A DNA stretch of 64,000 bases from Trichomonas vaginalis G3 (GCF_026262505.1 NC_067203.1:3162001-3226000); one strand, 5' to 3'. Shown: positions 10,437 through 22,316, numbered from the stretch's first letter. Notes: generated by a model from the sequence alone, not told the origin. Numbers and translations: made by a program.

Positions 10437-11522
10437 ATGAGCTTGAAAGAAGTATTCGAACAACATCCATGGAGGTCATTTAAGAAGTTCAATGAAGCTG
10501 CAAAGAGTTGGGGATTTACTAACAGAGCTGAAGTGAAAAGGTTCTTTGACAAAAATGTTGTACATCAAACAAAAATAAACCCTTACGACTACTTTTTACC
10601 AATTTACTCCAACACTCCTGACGCATACCAATTTGACACTCTCATTCAAAGCAGAAAAGGAGGACATAAACTATTCCTCATCTTCATAAATGTTAACACT
10701 CGTAAAGCATATGCATATCCAATGAAAAATAAAGGAACTCATGAAGTGTTAAGAGTTTTACAAAAGTTTGTAGCAGAACATAGCCCAAGTACTTTAACAT
10801 CAGACCAAGACAGTGCATACCTCAGTAATGAAATCACAGAATTTCTCATTAAGCATAACATAACTCACTACACTACTGAAGACCATAACCATAACATACT
10901 TGGCATCATAAACCGCTTCATAAGGACTCTCAGAGATTTAAACCAAGAGCGAGACTTTACCGAAGAAACAATGAAACACTTTCTCGAAGTATATAATTCC
11001 TCAACACATTCTACAACAGGACATACACCAAATTCAATGACACAACAACAAGAAGAAAAGTATATACAAAAGAAACGAAGCCAAACACAAAATATCAGAA
11101 ATTCAACACAATTTACCCTCATTCCTGGTACAAAAGTTCGTGTAGTTCTTGACGACAAACCGTTGACAAAGAAACGTTTAAGGTTAAGTAGAAACTATTA
11201 TATCGTAGACTCTACGCAAGGTAATGGATATCTTATAAAAGCTGCTGACGACTCCATAGCATTTTACCCTCGTCATAAATTAGTTGAAAGTAGTAATGGC
11301 AAACTTGCTGAAACCATTGACGAAGCAAAGCGAGGAGTGGTTATTGAAATACTTGGCTATAACATAAACGATGACACTTATAAAGTAAGATATGAAGGAG
11401 GCGTTGAAGATGTTATACCATCTAAGAACTTGAGAGAGTCGAAGCCAACACATCTGGGACCATTAGAGCGGGAGTACTGGAAAGACAAAAATATGCCAGA
11501 AAGAATAAGAAAATTCTTCTAA
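10437..11522 (+). CDS. Polinton integrase (retroviral-type rve fold)
   Basis: The 361-aa uninterrupted frame has an RNase-H-like core: FDTLIQS for the first Asp strand, LTSDQDSAYLS for the second, then DHNHNILGIINRFIRTLRDLN, the block around the third catalytic position in Maverick integrases. A C-terminal chromo/SH3-like barrel with the Pro-Gly-Thr-Lys-Val strand follows. It is related to the minus-strand integrase at 50291-51250 but well diverged. It would insert the element with 6-bp target duplications, as seen for P2. It follows the fibre genes and precedes a palindrome array. Confidence 0.85.
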   Translation: MSLKEVFEQHPWRSFKKFNEAAKSWGFTNRAEVKRFFDKNVVHQTKINPYDYFLPIYSNTPDAYQFDTLIQSRKGGHKLFLIFINVNTRKAYAYPMKNKGTHEVLRVLQKFVAEHSPSTLTSDQDSAYLSNEITEFLIKHNITHYTTEDHNHNILGIINRFIRTLRDLNQERDFTEETMKHFLEVYNSSTHSTTGHTPNSMTQQQEEKYIQKKRSQTQNIRNSTQFTLIPGTKVRVVLDDKPLTKKRLRLSRNYYIVDSTQGNGYLIKAADDSIAFYPRHKLVESSNGKLAETIDEAKRGVVIEILGYNINDDTYKVRYEGGVEDVIPSKNLRESKPTHLGPLEREYWKDKNMPERIRKFF

Positions 11523-11775
11523 ACTTTTTCATTAGATGTAAATCAGACAAAAATATATTTTAGGTGAAGAGGTGAGATTTCACCTGTTTTCTCACCTCTT
11601 TTCTCACCTCCTTTTTCACCTGTTTTCTCACCTCCTTTCTCACATGTTTTTTCACCCTCACCGCTTAGCGGCTCAGATTGCTTTTGCTTTCTCGTGAATT
11701 TTCATGAATTTCCTTAAGATAGAAAAAATAAAGTTAGTTTTATTTTTATTTATTTTTTTATTTTGTATAAAAGAT
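11523..11775. repeat. CACCT-rich palindrome array and leader
   Basis: A degenerate GGTGAGATTTCACC palindrome near 11569 is followed by repeated TTTTCTCACCT units, the hairpin CCGC-TTA-GCGG (11661-11671) and then a T-rich leader ending at the ATG of the 337-aa-family gene. The same arrangement precedes the P1 paralogue at 602-1349. Confidence 0.75.
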
Positions 11776-12717
11776 ATGATTTCAACAATCGGCACAACAA
11801 CAATTCAAACAACTACAGCACCAAACTCGCTAGTCATGAATCCTACATCTATGTTAGTAGAGATGAAAAGCTTTATTCCTTCTTCATATACTTTTGAGAC
11901 AGAAATACAAAGAATTAAGCAAGAACTTTTAACAAGTAATTTAGACTGTAGTGCGAAAGATGAAACAAATGAACAGTATCTTTATGACATGCAGGACATT
12001 ATTGACCATTTACCCAAATTGCCTGAAATTCAGCAGCAAAAACTAACTATTCCTGAATTCGATGAAATAGAAGTGAAACCAACTGACTCAGTAGAAATAA
12101 AGAAGTTCATACGTAAAGTAAACTATGAATTCCTTGGTTTTCATTGCAACCATAAAGTTATGGACAAAGATTGCGACATGGTTTATAAAAATATTTCTGA
12201 CCTTTACAAATCCGAAGAATTTAAGACATACGATAACTTTGTTTCATTAGTTGCAAAATGTGTTTGGGAAATAAGAGATAAAGATAGAAGAGGCAAAGTA
12301 TGGAACGAACAAATAAGACCCGCTATGTTTGAGATGAAGAGAGCAATTGACGCTTTAGTTGTTTTAGCTGGTTTTATTTCAATGTATAACGCAAAAATGA
12401 ATCCGCAATGTTCAAAATGTAAAGCAGCAATGAGGAAATATAACTACTCCGTCAAAGAGATAGAACGTATGCGAAACGACTATGCTGACTTAAAGAAAGA
12501 AGTAGAGAAACCAGCAGAAGATAAAATGGACATGTTAGCATTTCTGAACAAAAACTATCCAACAGCTGACGATTTCCTATTATCTGATGTCAAGAAGAAG
12601 TATAAAGAAACTTTCGGCATTGTTAAAACTTTTGACATACTGACAGAAGAAATAGAAGCTACGAAATTGTTTAGAATTTCAAATATACATCGTACAATTC
12701 ATGTAAAACGCTTATAA
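11776..12717 (+). CDS. Polinton protein of unknown function, 337-aa family (whole copy)
   Basis: The start at 11776 (Met-Ile-Ser-Thr) is preferred because the further upstream frame runs through the T-rich leader. The product is mostly helical and charged, with a CSKCKAAMRK cysteine pair in the middle that could bind metal, and no membrane segment. It is the whole paralogue of the gene split by P2 insertion (1350-1745 and 23247-23759). It sits in a cluster with KilA-N genes, each preceded by the same palindromic repeats, which suggests shared control. No family is recognised. Confidence 0.75.
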   Translation: MISTIGTTTIQTTTAPNSLVMNPTSMLVEMKSFIPSSYTFETEIQRIKQELLTSNLDCSAKDETNEQYLYDMQDIIDHLPKLPEIQQQKLTIPEFDEIEVKPTDSVEIKKFIRKVNYEFLGFHCNHKVMDKDCDMVYKNISDLYKSEEFKTYDNFVSLVAKCVWEIRDKDRRGKVWNEQIRPAMFEMKRAIDALVVLAGFISMYNAKMNPQCSKCKAAMRKYNYSVKEIERMRNDYADLKKEVEKPAEDKMDMLAFLNKNYPTADDFLLSDVKKKYKETFGIVKTFDILTEEIEATKLFRISNIHRTIHVKRL

Positions 12718-13062
12718 AATAACTGGGGTGAAAAATTAGGTGAGAAAACTGGTGAAATCTCACCTCTTCACCTAAAATATATTTTTATTGAATTCAGCAA
12801 CAAAATTCTGAGTAAAATAATTTTTAGGGCATGTGTCAAACCGTTGAGTTTTCACAAAATTTAAAAAATAACGTTTACCATGTAAAACACTTATAAAATA
12901 ACTGGGGTGAAAAATTAGGTGAGAAAACAGGTGAAATCTCACCTCTTCACCTAAAATATATTTTTATTGAATTCAGCAACAAAAATAATGAATTTCATTA
13001 GTTAGAAAAATAAAGTTAGTTTTATTTTTATTTATTTTTTTATTTTGTATGTAAAGACAGTA
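12718..13062. repeat. Duplicated palindrome block before KilA-N gene
   Basis: A ~135-bp block containing GGTGAAATCTCACC and CTTCACCTAAAATATATTT occurs twice (about 12720-12805 and 12895-12985). It ends in the leader ATTTTGTATGTAAAGACAG shared with the KilA-N genes at 24789 and 25489. No gene is seen. Confidence 0.75.
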
Positions 13063-13890
13063 ATGACAACATTAGAGAACACAACAACTGCTATCGTTCA
13101 TGAAGCCATTAATGAAGAATACGAATACATACAATATAACAAACAACTTCGCCTCATTCGTTCGGTCAAAGATGACATGTACCAAATGCAAAGTATAATG
13201 AATGCTCTTCAGTCTACAAAGCAAGCATATCATTGGTTTGAAAACCAACAGACAAAAGAACTTTTAGAAGAATTTCCTCATATGTTTGCTACCCTCGGAA
13301 AACCGAGGGAAGAGATTCCATTCGAAAATCGCAAGAATTTGGCTCCTGGTTTGAAAGGATATTATGTTCATAGACTTTTAGTAAATGCTGTAGCAATGTG
13401 GGCTTCACCTCGTTACGCTTGTTATATTTTCATGATGTTAGATGAACTATATAAAGCAGAACGTGAAGATATGGAAAAGAAACTTCAAGCAAAAGATGAA
13501 GTCATTGAATCCAAAGACAAAAGCATACAGAAAAGAATACCACGTTCAGTACCAAAAGGAAAGGAAAAGAGTTATAAGTATATGATATATACTGAAGAGA
13601 TGGAGAAAGAAGAAGATAAAGATATGGTTATGTTGCATTTAGTCAGAAGAAACAACAAAAGCTTTTACGACTTAGCTAAAATATATAAATCTGACAGAAA
13701 CTGGTTCTATCGTGAAAACATACCGATTTCAATGACACCGAATGAGCAAATAAAGGAAATTGTCAAAAATACTCTTCCTCAAACACACTATGACATCAAA
13801 GGTTGCACAATACTTACATTCAAAGAAGACTTACCATTACTGAAAGAAAAGATAATAGAATATTTCGACAACTTCAAAGAGGAAGAATGA
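13063..13890 (+). CDS. KilA-N domain protein (Polinton P2)
   Basis: The N-terminal half has the KilA-N pattern: WFENQQTKELLEE, then GYYVHRLLVNAVAMWASP and ACYIFMMLDEL. A charged helix follows, then a C-terminal domain (YKYMIYTEEMEKEED, VRRNNKSF) like those after KilA-N/MSV199 domains in large DNA viruses. KilA-N domains bind nucleic acid. The start is placed at the Met opening MTTLENTT. Paralogues lie at 25489-26314 and 24789-25400. A GC-rich hairpin is embedded in the coding sequence near 13292-13309. Confidence 0.85.
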   Translation: MTTLENTTTAIVHEAINEEYEYIQYNKQLRLIRSVKDDMYQMQSIMNALQSTKQAYHWFENQQTKELLEEFPHMFATLGKPREEIPFENRKNLAPGLKGYYVHRLLVNAVAMWASPRYACYIFMMLDELYKAEREDMEKKLQAKDEVIESKDKSIQKRIPRSVPKGKEKSYKYMIYTEEMEKEEDKDMVMLHLVRRNNKSFYDLAKIYKSDRNWFYRENIPISMTPNEQIKEIVKNTLPQTHYDIKGCTILTFKEDLPLLKEKIIEYFDNFKEEE

Positions 13891-13946
13891 AAAAAATCTA
13901 AGCTAATTTTATTTTTTTTATAAAATTTTATCTCATATGAAAGAAC

Positions 13947-14162
13947 ATGAATTTAGAATATTCGGAACTCATGACAGAAGAAGAGAACGAACAACATGTA
14001 AAAGATTATGCAAAATTTCTGAAGACATACAAAGCATTTAAACAATATCTAAATGCTTCTAAAGATTATGCAAAATTTCTGAAGGTATATAAAGCTTATG
14101 AAAAAGCGTATGAAAAGTTTATACATTGGGGAATTGTTGTAAAATATCCATATGAAGACTAA
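13947..14162 (+). CDS. Small repeat-containing Polinton protein, 71 aa
   Basis: The frame follows a T-rich leader with ATTTTATCTCATATG. It contains two near-identical copies of DYAKFLKxYKA separated by a short linker, so it arose by internal duplication. It is highly charged. Function unknown. Confidence 0.5.
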   Translation: MNLEYSELMTEEENEQHVKDYAKFLKTYKAFKQYLNASKDYAKFLKVYKAYEKAYEKFIHWGIVVKYPYED

Positions 14163-14180
14163 CCAAAAATATATTTTTGC

Positions 14181-14654
14181 TTAAATAGCTTCAGAGTCAA
14201 TTTCTTCAACCATTTCACTTCCTTCGTCAATGTCAATAGAAGCTTCTTCAACCTTTGGTAAGAATTTCTGTATAACATCTTTGTTCGTTATTGTCTTCAG
14301 AGATGAAGGATAATATTTCACATTTGTTTCACCCTTCTTATATTCTTTCTGTTCGGAAAGATTTAAAGCAATACTGAAGAAGTCAATGTTAGAGTTCTTT
14401 ATGACAGTATAATGAGTATCTTTGACATTCACGAAGAAACTCTTTTGTTTCAAAACTACTGCTAACTCTTGTGAAGTATAACGTTTGCGGTCAATGACGA
14501 TAGCTAATGGTCTGACATACTGACCAAACTTAGATTCTTTCACAAACTTCTTGTTAAAGATAATATTAACATTTGAAGCATTATTGAACTCATTCTTGAT
14601 GGCAGTAGCGAGAGCATTGTATGAAAAGAACTTGCAATCTTGCATGTGTTTCAT
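14181..14654 (-). CDS. Polinton protein of unknown function, 157 aa
   Basis: This uninterrupted minus-strand frame is convergent with the small repeat gene and shares an AT-rich ~90-bp upstream region with the polymerase gene. A basic N-terminal two thirds with several beta-strand-like stretches precedes a strongly acidic tail. The basic body plus acidic tail recalls single-strand DNA-binding proteins, and its neighbour is POLB, but this is inference only. Confidence 0.6.
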   Translation of the reverse strand: MKHMQDCKFFSYNALATAIKNEFNNASNVNIIFNKKFVKESKFGQYVRPLAIVIDRKRYTSQELAVVLKQKSFFVNVKDTHYTVIKNSNIDFFSIALNLSEQKEYKKGETNVKYYPSSLKTITNKDVIQKFLPKVEEASIDIDEGSEMVEEIDSEAI

Positions 14655-14911
14655 TAAAATAAAAATATTAAATTATTTTGAAAAATAACTTTAAAAAATC
14701 TAATCTAATTTTTTCAAAAAAATATTTTTTTATTTCCTACTAAAGATGTATCGGAAGTTGTCTAAGTTAGAACACTCGGAAATAAAACAACTTCTTACAG
14801 AAGCTAACATAGATGTGCAAAGCATTACGCAACAAACAAAAAGGCACTCGCTGACATCCTCAATGACTACAATGGTGAAATAACTTATGATAGAATTCAT
14901 GAGTTCATAAA

Positions 14912-14924
14912 GCCGCAACGCGGC
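14912..14924. repeat. GC-rich hairpin in polymerase gene
   Basis: GCCGC-AAC-GCGGC forms a 5-bp stem with a 3-nt loop inside AT-rich coding sequence. It is one of the recurring tri-loop hairpins. Confidence 0.65.
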
Positions 14925-17900
14925 GAGGACGAAGTCATGCAAGAGCATTTCCTTTAAATGACGTTGCTATTGACTTATATCATAGACGTTCAATACCTCA
15001 TGAAGTAAGAGAGAAATGTTTGACATAACAAATGCAAACGTTGGTGAAACAAGAAGAAGAGACGACACACTGAAACAACAGAGAAGAGAGATGTTTAAAA
15101 GTGCTATAGAACAAGTTCGTAAAGCTAACGATGTCATTCGTTCCATTGACGACAAACCAAAAGAAGGTGAGAGATGGTTAAAGAAAGATGAAGAGAATAG
15201 GAAGAGAAATGTGAAGTCAGGCAATAGACTCATTGACTTTAACATCGAAGCTTTAGATGAACCAAACAGAGACTACTTACACAAACATTTCGGTAAGGTT
15301 TTCATGAGACTCTTAGAGAAAATTAAAATAAACTCCCAACAAAGATGGATGGTATGTTATAAACTTGGTGGAAAGTATGAATGTTCTACGTTAAACCTCA
15401 ATAATATTGGAACATTACTACATCAGCTCTTGAAGGAGAACTTTATATCAGAGATAGAAGCAAATGCTGCAGGTATTGTTGAAATGCACTATGACTTCTT
15501 CTTGACAAACATAAAGAATCTTACCGAAATAAAGATGTATGATTTAACAGAATATGAAGGCTTAACGATGTCAGATGTAAAGAAAGGCAAACCAAAAAAG
15601 AGACCATATAGAGATGAAAGCACACTGACAGAAAGACAGAAAAGATTATTGAACAGACTTAAACAAACAGGAGATAAACAAGATATAGATGACTTCTGGA
15701 ATGAAATCCTTGGTGAAAAGAAGTTTTATAAGAAAGAAGCGGTCAGTTCTGGAAGTATCTTTGCACATTACCTATAAATCTTGAACGCTACCAAATCTTC
15801 AATGAACTGAACAAAAGAACTGCAACACTTATGACAGAAGATAACTGCTTCGTTTATGCTTGCATTCAGGCTGGAGTAAATGAAGAAACTATTGACCACA
15901 TGAGAGAAGTCATTCGTGTTAGAGACTTTCCTCAAAGTAAAGTACAAGAAATTTCTGACGCAACAGGTATAGCATTTAATGTTACCATTGGTTACTTCAA
16001 TGACTCAAGACATAATGAAATAAAGAGATACATACCAAAAGAATGTGAAACTGTTCGAACTATTGACTTACTTCTTGTTGAAGACCACTACATGTTAAAT
16101 GAAAGACTTCCAATGACAACATATTTCATTCGAAACTATAAAGAAATTCTCAAAGCTTGTGGTGGAATGAACATTGAGAAACAGATGAAAATATATACAA
16201 TGAGAGAGAACAAATATGTAGTTCGCATGGATAGAACTACACCGCTATGGGATGTTATGAAAACATTGTGGGAGTGCAAATATTTCGAACCTATTTCTTA
16301 TGGAGAACTTTTCACATATACGACTGACTTATATAAACAGAACCTTGCACCATTTAAAGATTTGACATATGCTCCAAAGTATTGTGTACAACTGAAGAAG
16401 AAAGCCGAGTCAAAAGAAGTAAATAAAAATAAGTGCAAGTTCATTCCTGAGCACGTTTTCTTTGCTGACTTTGAGTGTAGTACGATGGCTTTCATAAAGC
16501 TTTTAACATATGTTACGACAGTGAAGATGGTTCAGTGAGTGAAAGCATTTGGGGTCAGAACTGTGCAACAGAATTTTTGGAACGACTTCCTGACAAGAGT
16601 TTAATATATTTCCATAACCTCAGCTATGATATAAACTTCATCTTAAGACACATGACAGAAGTGAAAGGAACTCCCATCATTAAAGGTTCACGAACAATGC
16701 AAATAACTGGCTTATATAAAGGAAGGGCACTTATTATAAAAGACTCTTACAGTGTTATAAATAAGAAGCTTAAACTATTTCCTGCTATGTTTAACTTACA
16801 AACAGGACCGAAAGAAGTATTTCCATATAACTACTACAGCAGTACTTTGTTAGCAAATGACAACAGAACTGGTGTCATTTCTGAAGCTTGTAAGTTTATC
16901 CGGGATGCAGATACATTCATGAAAAACATAGATTCCATCAAAGGTTGCAGAATAGATGAAAACCATTTCGACTTAGAAAAATATAGCACATTTTACTGCA
17001 AACAAGATGTAAGAATTTTAAGAGAAGGTTTTGTAAAGTTCCGCAATGACTTATTGAAAGAGTTTGATTTAAACGTATATGACTACGTTAGTATTTGTTC
17101 AATTGCTAACAAATTGTTTGAGAACAGAGTGTACTTCCCGAATGGAAATTTATATGACCTCTCAAATAAACCAAGAGAATTTATTTCACGCTGTATTCAA
17201 GGTGGAAGATGTATGCTGTCAGATAACATGAAACAAAAGAGCGAAAAGAAACTCATTGCTGACTTCGATGCTGTTTCATTATATCCCTCAGCTATCGCGA
17301 GACTTTATACTTTAGAAGGAATTCCAAAAGTATTGAAGGATGAGATGTTAAGCACAGAGTATCTCATGAGACATTTATTCGATGACGACCAAAAGGAACC
17401 CATTGGTGAAAAGTTTATGTCTGGCTTCTTTGTTCTCATTAAGATAACAGAGATTGGAATACATAGACACTTTCCTTTAATAGTTTGTGACCCTGAACTA
17501 AATCCAGAACTTAACGTTCCCAGAAGTTCAAACACTTGCTGTTTAATGTATGTTGACCATATAACATTACAAGACCTCATAAAATATCAAGGTGTCAAAT
17601 GTGAAGTGTTGCAAGGATACTATTACGATGGAAACAGAGATATGAGAATAAGAGATGAAGTTAAGAAATTGTTTAAGTTAAGGTTAAAGTATAAGAAAGA
17701 AGGAAATCCTTTACAAGAAAATATAAAGCTCATTCTGAACAGTATTTATGGCAAAACTATTCTATCTCCTATTGAGTCAAAAATAACCATAGTAGATGAC
17801 AAAGATGCTATAAGATATGCCATCAGAAACTACAACCATATAGTGAAGTTGAAGGTTTGGATGGTTCAGATAAAACTATTTTCAAGCTAACGAAAAGCAT

Positions 17901-18579
17901 TTGCAGACACTTTAACTTCTGTCCACTTGGTGTAAATATTCTATCAATGTCGAAGAGAATAATGTGTGAAGTATTCTGTACTGCTGAAGATATGGGACTT
18001 CAAATATTTTACCAGGACTGTGATAGCATGCATATTTTCAATGAAGATATACCAAAGCTTGCAGCAGAGTTTAAGAAGAGATACGGTCGCGAACTTATAG
18101 GAAAGAACCTTGGTCAATTTCATTCTGACTTCGCAGAAATAACACCTGGAAAACAAAGTTTAGCATACAAGTCAATATTTTGTGGAAAGAAGACCTACAT
18201 AGACTTACTCACTAACGATTTAAATGAAGTTGCATTCCATGCACGTTGCAAAGGTGTCAAACAAGACGTCCTTGCTTTAACAGCTAATGAAATGTTTCCT
18301 GAAGCTATACAATGCTATTACAATGAAGATAAGAACATTCACATACCTGTTGGAAATATGACAAAGACTCTGAGCTTCAGTTTAATGAAACTTTACAAAG
18401 CACTTCATGATGGTCAAGAGATTGGATTTGACTTATGTAAGTCTTCTAGTCCTTGCTTTGCTGAAAGTTTAACTTCTCAATAACGACTAAAACAAGCTTT
18501 ATTCGTAAGTTGAAGTTCTGAGGTCATTTATTTTTGTCAGCAATGAGGTCATTCGTGATAAAAATAAAACTAGCGGCAA

Positions 18580-18590
18580 GGGCGAAGCCC
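18580..18590. repeat. GC-rich hairpin
   Basis: GGGC-GAA-GCCC, identical to the hairpin at 19949-19959 and complementary in pattern to 3568-3578. Confidence 0.65.
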
Positions 18591-18799
18591 ATGTGGTCAT
18601 TTACAATACTGCGATGGTAGAGTTTAAGAGTTGTGCTTCAATATAGAGACAGTCCTTATGGTCTGGAGGTAAGAAACTGGGCAGTTATGGTCATGAGTGG
18701 AGAACATGTCTATCAAAACTCACGATTGAAGCCAGTTAATTTATAATATTTAGGGTTAGGAAGTGGTGAAGTTCTTGTATGACCAATGAACTCATTTTC

Positions 18800-19453
18800 A
18801 ACTCCTTACTTAAGTTTGAATTAATATAGCTTGCTTTCTATCCCAAATACCAGGTGTTACAATCTTTGAAAATTCATTTTTCCTCGGAAGCATTGCATCA
18901 TAATTGAAAAACATTCTTGAAATCATCATTGGGTTCAGAGATTTGAAACCTTATACGTAATGGATTTTCTTTCTTTTTAGCTACTTCATTGAATGGTGAA
19001 TATATAACAAACTGACAGTCATGAGTTCCATCTTCATTTTCATTAAATTCATAATGAAAGTCTATAAGTTGTGGCGACTACCTTCTTCCTTCAGTTGTGC
19101 AAGAAACTCACGTAAAGGCTGTAAAGTTTGTACTTCAATGTTGAACTTTTTCTCGAACATCTCATTAAATGAAATCATACATTGCAACAATGTTGTATCG
19201 TCTTTAAAGTATTTGTATATGTGAATGTTTTGGGCGCTTAAAGACTGTTCGTCATTTTCTATCTCGACTTGAAGTATAAAGTCAACCTTTCTAAAAGCAC
19301 GTGTTATATACATAGATGTTATGCCAATGTACTTCTCTTCATTTATGTTCAAATCCAGTCTGTTGAAACTTAAACGTTACTTCTGTTCCCCTTTATTTTG
19401 ACGTCAGGGTTTTCACTACTGAACGCAACAGTTAAAGGTATTTGTCTATACAT
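18800..19453 (-). pseudogene. Second minor virion protein gene of P2
   Basis: The translation resembles the minor virion family at 3704-4606 and 48092-48868, sharing an LQ...L helix block, a beta hairpin with F.Y.F.E and a Gly-Ile-Trp-Asp block near the C-terminus. The start is at 19453, with GGATAAAAA (inverted TTTTTATCC) just upstream. Polintons here thus carry more than one copy of this family. Broken, about two or three breaks. Confidence 0.5.
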
Positions 19454-19474
19454 TTAATTCGGATAAAAATAAAC

Positions 19475-19736
19475 CATTTACTTTTCTTCACTTCAGCTTC
19501 TTTAGCTTTTGCTTCAGCTTCTTCTCTAGCTTTTTTCGCAGCAACGTGGGTTCTTTTGTCTTCCAGCAGCTAATGCAGCAAGTTGTTTTTCACTAAGTTT
19601 TCTCTTTGGTCTCTCTGGCTTTTGTTCTTGTTTTTGTTCCTTCAGTTCGGATAAAATTTGCTCACGAATTTCTTTCTTTAATGCTTCAACATCTATGACC
19701 CCTTTGGGTCTTGACCGTAGGGCTTGTCTGAGTCAT
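19475..19736 (-). pseudogene. Small Lys-rich Polinton protein
   Basis: A helical Glu/Lys/Gln stretch is followed by RPKRKLSEKQLAALAAGR, a basic motif that recurs in small proteins of Polinton-like and large DNA viruses. A DNA- or core-binding virion role is inference. Broken, about one or two breaks. Confidence 0.45.
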
Positions 19737-19781
19737 TTGACTGCAGATAAAAAACAAAATTAAAACTTTAACGATTGTAAA

Positions 19782-20198
19782 ATGAGCTTGTCAAAATCAG
19801 AGCGAGAGTCTATTATATTAAATGACGCAAGAGGAATACAACATTTTCTATTACGTAAGTCAGAGTAAAGATGGTAAATATACGTAAGAAAAGAAAGGTT
19901 CCATTAGCGAATGCCAGAAAGCGACAACATTAAGGTGCATGGCACCGAGGGCGAAGCCCATATAAAACCTTCTGTTCAAACTGAGCCCAAAAGAACAGAA
20001 GAAAAGAAAGATGTACTTTCAATAACGAACCAAGAGCTTATTGCAAAGTTCGTGAATTTCATTGAAAAGCAAACCGAGTCAAAGAACCCTGAACCAGTGA
20101 AAGAAGTTGAGACAAAAGAGAATGTACAGTTCATTGAAAATGTCAAGAAACAACTTCCACCACGAATGCCAAGAAGAAGAGTGAGAATAATGAAGTAA
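19782..20198 (+). pseudogene. Short basic genes upstream of major capsid
   Basis: Overlapping short frames here include a very basic start (VNIRKKRKVP) and a Glu/Lys/Pro-rich product ending PPRMPRRRVRIMK. The DNA includes the double hairpin at 19934-19959. It may be one or two small genes; function unknown, and a core-protein role is only suggested by the basic ends. Confidence 0.4.
19934..19959. repeat. GC-rich double hairpin
   Basis: GGTGC-ATG-GCACC (19934-19946) and GGGC-GAA-GCCC (19949-19959) lie two bases apart, both with 3-nt loops. This is the same layout as 3568-3592. Confidence 0.7.
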
Positions 20199-20225
20199 AT
20201 AGATATTTTTATCTGAAGTAAATAC

Positions 20226-21782
20226 ATGCAGAACGAACAGTTAAACGAATTTACTCCAGCAGAGCATATTCATCAGATTCGCTCATATTTCGATATCATA
20301 GACAATGCAGTTCAAATTGTGACACTAATAGAAAATATTCTGACGCAAGATTCACAACCTGGAACTGCTAAAGATAACACATGGGTAACATTCAATCTCT
20401 CACCTCCTGGTGAAAATATGTTGGACCTTTACAATACATTCATTACGTATAAAATGGAAGGTCAATTTATTGCAGATAAAGAAATTTGGTTCAGGTTCAA
20501 TAAAACAAACCCACCAGGATTTTGGATTGGTTTCGATGACGCTTTCTATGCAGTTGCTGGATATCAAATCCTTGCAAATGGTCGTATCGTATATTCTCAA
20601 GACAACGCAAGAGAAGAAGCATATATAACTTCAAACTCACAAACTACCGAACAAATAAAGAAAGTAGATGTTTTCTCAAAGACTCGACATGAAGATGTAT
20701 GGAGTCATTCGGGAACATGCAGAACAGGACAAATTGTTAGTGGTCCAATTACAGCAGGAAATATCATTTGATTTTAAGCTTCGTTTAAGAATTCCTGTTA
20801 GAAGATTCCTTCCATTAGAAAGCTATTCGATTTCCAGCTTTTGCAGGAAACATTCAGCTTAAAGTAAAGTTCAGTAGCGACGCTTACAATGCACATCTAT
20901 ATCTGTAAATGATATCATTGCTTTCAATCCAACTCTTAAAGTTGCATTTGCTTCAGATTCAAATCCACGACAAATAATTTGTTCCATGGAATGAACCATT
21001 CACTATGATAACGAAGGCAGTAGAAGCTAGTGGAACAGTTACTATTACAACTGTAACCCAGCAACTATTTCGAACAAAGATGGATTTTAATGAATGTTTC
21101 ATTCATCCAAGTCATTCTCTTTAGACCCTAATTTATACAGAACTTGTAGAACATTATACAAACGAGGCTTTATGTTTTCCTGTTAAAGTTATGGATTGGA
21201 TTCCTATGGACGGTTCATTCTCAAGAATACAGATAGTTCAAGTGCAACATTTACAGCAGCTTATACGCCTATTAATGTTAAAAGTATTTGGGCACTATTT
21301 AGAAAGAAAGACAACTATTATGTTAATTTTGAGAACCCTAAGTTTAAATTCTTCAGCTTTCCATGGGAGCTTATGGAAATATGCCTGCAGAACCTGAAAA
21401 ATCATATGGACCTGTATTTTATGAAATGGTTGCGAACGCCTGCAATACAAACAATGATATGATAGGATTTAATGAAGATGTTATGAGGTCATTGGTGGAT
21501 GATGGTAGTGTGGAACATAAATGGGATAGCTATGACAACACACATTTCTTATGTGGTTTTCCAACAGAAGTGGACTTTTGCTTCCAGCAAGGTCAAACAT
21601 CTACTGCTCCAATAACATACAATTGTCTGTTAAAGGACTATTGAACTAGCAACTGAAAACGTACCAAAGCCACTTATTGGATTTATGAGGGATTGTTGCT
21701 TTGCCATTCAGGTGCGTGCTAATGGCATCCCATAATAAGATTAGATGACTATAACTTAGCCACGGACGACAGTGAGGAATAA
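20226..21782 (+). pseudogene. Major capsid protein, double jelly-roll (Polinton P2)
   Basis: The region is related to the whole 536-aa capsid gene at 32265-33875: the block KLRLRIPVRRFLPLES...AGNIQLKVKF matches KLKLRVPLSSFLIFRF...AGKISIEL. Its length (about 518 codons) fits Polinton capsids. TTTTTATC lies 12 nt before the ATG. Broken, about four to six breaks. Confidence 0.8.
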
Positions 21783-21812
21783 AGGATGAACGTTTATTTT
21801 TAAAGCTTATAA

Positions 21813-22280
21813 ATGAGTTCTTCATCAAGCTCTCGCGAACCTTCACCATCTATGAAACAAACTTTACCAAACGATTATGGAGCAACCTATTGAATATTTC
21901 TTACGAGCTGCACAATGGCAAAGAGCAGTCTCACCAAGGTTAGGTGTTCCACCAGCTCCTGTCAAAATAGCATTTGGTCAAGTCCTTATATAAAATTGGT
22001 CTCCACTAGGTTTGCTAGCTACAGCAGGAGCAGTAATGATGTTGAAAAGAAATAAAGCAAATGTTGTAAATAATACTGAAGTAGCTGAAGTTAAAAAACT
22101 CCAACACCTTCGCCAAAACCAACGCCTTCACAAGCAAAAACCTTCAATAACTCCTGAACCTATGGAAGTACAAACTCCTGTTCAAAAGTCAACTCCTAAA
22201 CCGACTCCAACATTTAAACCAGAACCTACTCCTCAAATAAATCGTAAAACTCTGCGTTTCCTTACTGAAAAAATAACGTT
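21813..22280 (+). pseudogene. Small Polinton gene with hydrophobic segment and Pro-rich tail
   Basis: It opens with a Ser-rich N-terminus. A short hydrophobic Ala/Gly/Met segment then precedes a Lys-rich turn and a Thr/Pro/Lys-rich tail (KPTPTFKPEPTP). It follows the capsid gene directly. The layout resembles a small membrane-anchored virion protein; function inferred only. Broken, about two breaks. Confidence 0.4.
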
Positions 22281-22316
22281 ATTTTTATTTAATATTAAAA
22301 TTTTTATTTGATTGAA

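Larger units (their letters stand above)
14746..18746 (+). pseudogene. Protein-primed family B DNA polymerase (Polinton POLB)
   Basis: The order of motifs fits a protein-primed polymerase: exonuclease block FADFEC, second exonuclease block YFHNLSYDINF, motif A DFDAVSLYPS, motif B LILNSIYGKT, motif C YQDCDSMH and a C-terminal block CKGVKQD. A long N-terminal region precedes the exonuclease. A span of about 4 kb fits Maverick POLB. It would replicate the linear element using a terminal protein. Broken, about five or six breaks. Confidence 0.9.

Noticed and set aside
10437-11522. Integrase as part of a retrovirus or LTR retrotransposon
   Set aside because: No reverse transcriptase, gag or LTR is present. 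The neighbours are capsid, ATPase and protein-primed polymerase genes, and the ends are Polinton termini.
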